Shown piece by piece: positions 32,609 to 32,691 of a stretch of DNA of 32,691 nt (position 1 is its first letter; each line of letters opens with the position of its first letter). The stretch is from an uncultured Blautia sp. GTDB lineage: Bacteria; Bacillota; Clostridia; Lachnospirales; Lachnospiraceae. Made by a program: the position numbers and the translations under genes. The notes beneath the pieces are model-generated. The model was not told where the DNA came from. It did no database searches and worked only from the letters and a program-made list of their open reading frames with translations. Location: the NCBI RefSeq assembly GCF_947654165.1, contig NZ_CANTKB010000035.1:1-32691 (forward strand), read 5' to 3'.

Positions 32609-32691
32609 TAAAAAGAAAAGGATGTACACAAAACAGGGTTCTTTCTGAACTTTGGGTATAGCGTATAAAACATTAGCTGGTATCAATTCGA

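Noticed and set aside
1..32691. CRISPR array, tRNA, rRNA or transposase gene
   Set aside because: No regularly spaced direct repeats, tRNA cloverleaf, rRNA signature or DDE transposase was seen on either strand.
32609..32691. Possible start of a further pyr gene after pyrD
   Set aside because: AAAAGGATG is followed by an in-frame stop after eight codons; no frame stays open with protein-like content to the window end.

Overview
The window reads as a Firmicute chromosome, most likely a Lachnospiraceae gut anaerobe of the Blautia/Dorea/Mediterraneibacter type. The evidence is the gene order tig-clpP-clpX-lon-engB, the ecfA1-ecfA2-ecfT-truA block, a pyrC-pyrF-pyrK-pyrD cluster with a class 1B PyrD/PyrK pair, AGGAGG-type ribosome binding sites and moderate-to-low G+C. 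The genus assignment is inference; no rRNA or tRNA gene is visible.

Bases 1 to about 13,380 are the right-hand part of an integrative element that continues left beyond the window. Its right end carries a large serine recombinase (11452-13401). The junction at about 13,376 cuts into a chromosomal ABC-transporter substrate-binding protein gene, of which only the C-terminal part remains (13382-13948). The cargo lies on the minus strand in three transcription blocks: (i) GNAT, XRE regulator and exonuclease-TPR-NUMOD1 protein (10756-7554); (ii) AbrB-type regulator and macrolide-type glycosyltransferase (7379-5981); (iii) a tight five-gene operon (5884-83) encoding an AAA ATPase (RloA-like), RloB, a ComEC-type metallo-beta-lactamase-fold hydrolase, an E2-E1-JAB ubiquitin-pathway fusion and a four-helix membrane protein. 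Block iii has the look of an anti-phage or stress-response system and is the main item of interest. The E2, E1 and JAMM catalytic residues are all present, but no ubiquitin-like modifier gene is seen in the window.

From 13,376 to the end is ordinary chromosome. It holds the broken transporter gene, a CYTH protein and a GNAT with overlapping divergent promoters, a DJ-1/PfpI protein, and the protein quality-control run tig, clpP, clpX, lon and engB. A HAD-GNAT fusion, the energy-coupling module ecfA1A2T and truA follow, then a YitT-family membrane protein in the opposite orientation, a small one-helix protein, a cold-shock protein with a structured 5' leader, and pyrC-pyrF-pyrK-pyrD.

Several start codons were moved from the longest open frame to internal ATGs with good Shine-Dalgarno sequences (E2-E1-JAB, MBL, XRE, CYTH, DJ-1, tig, clpX, pyrC, pyrF). 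All functional names come from reading motifs by eye; no database search was run.
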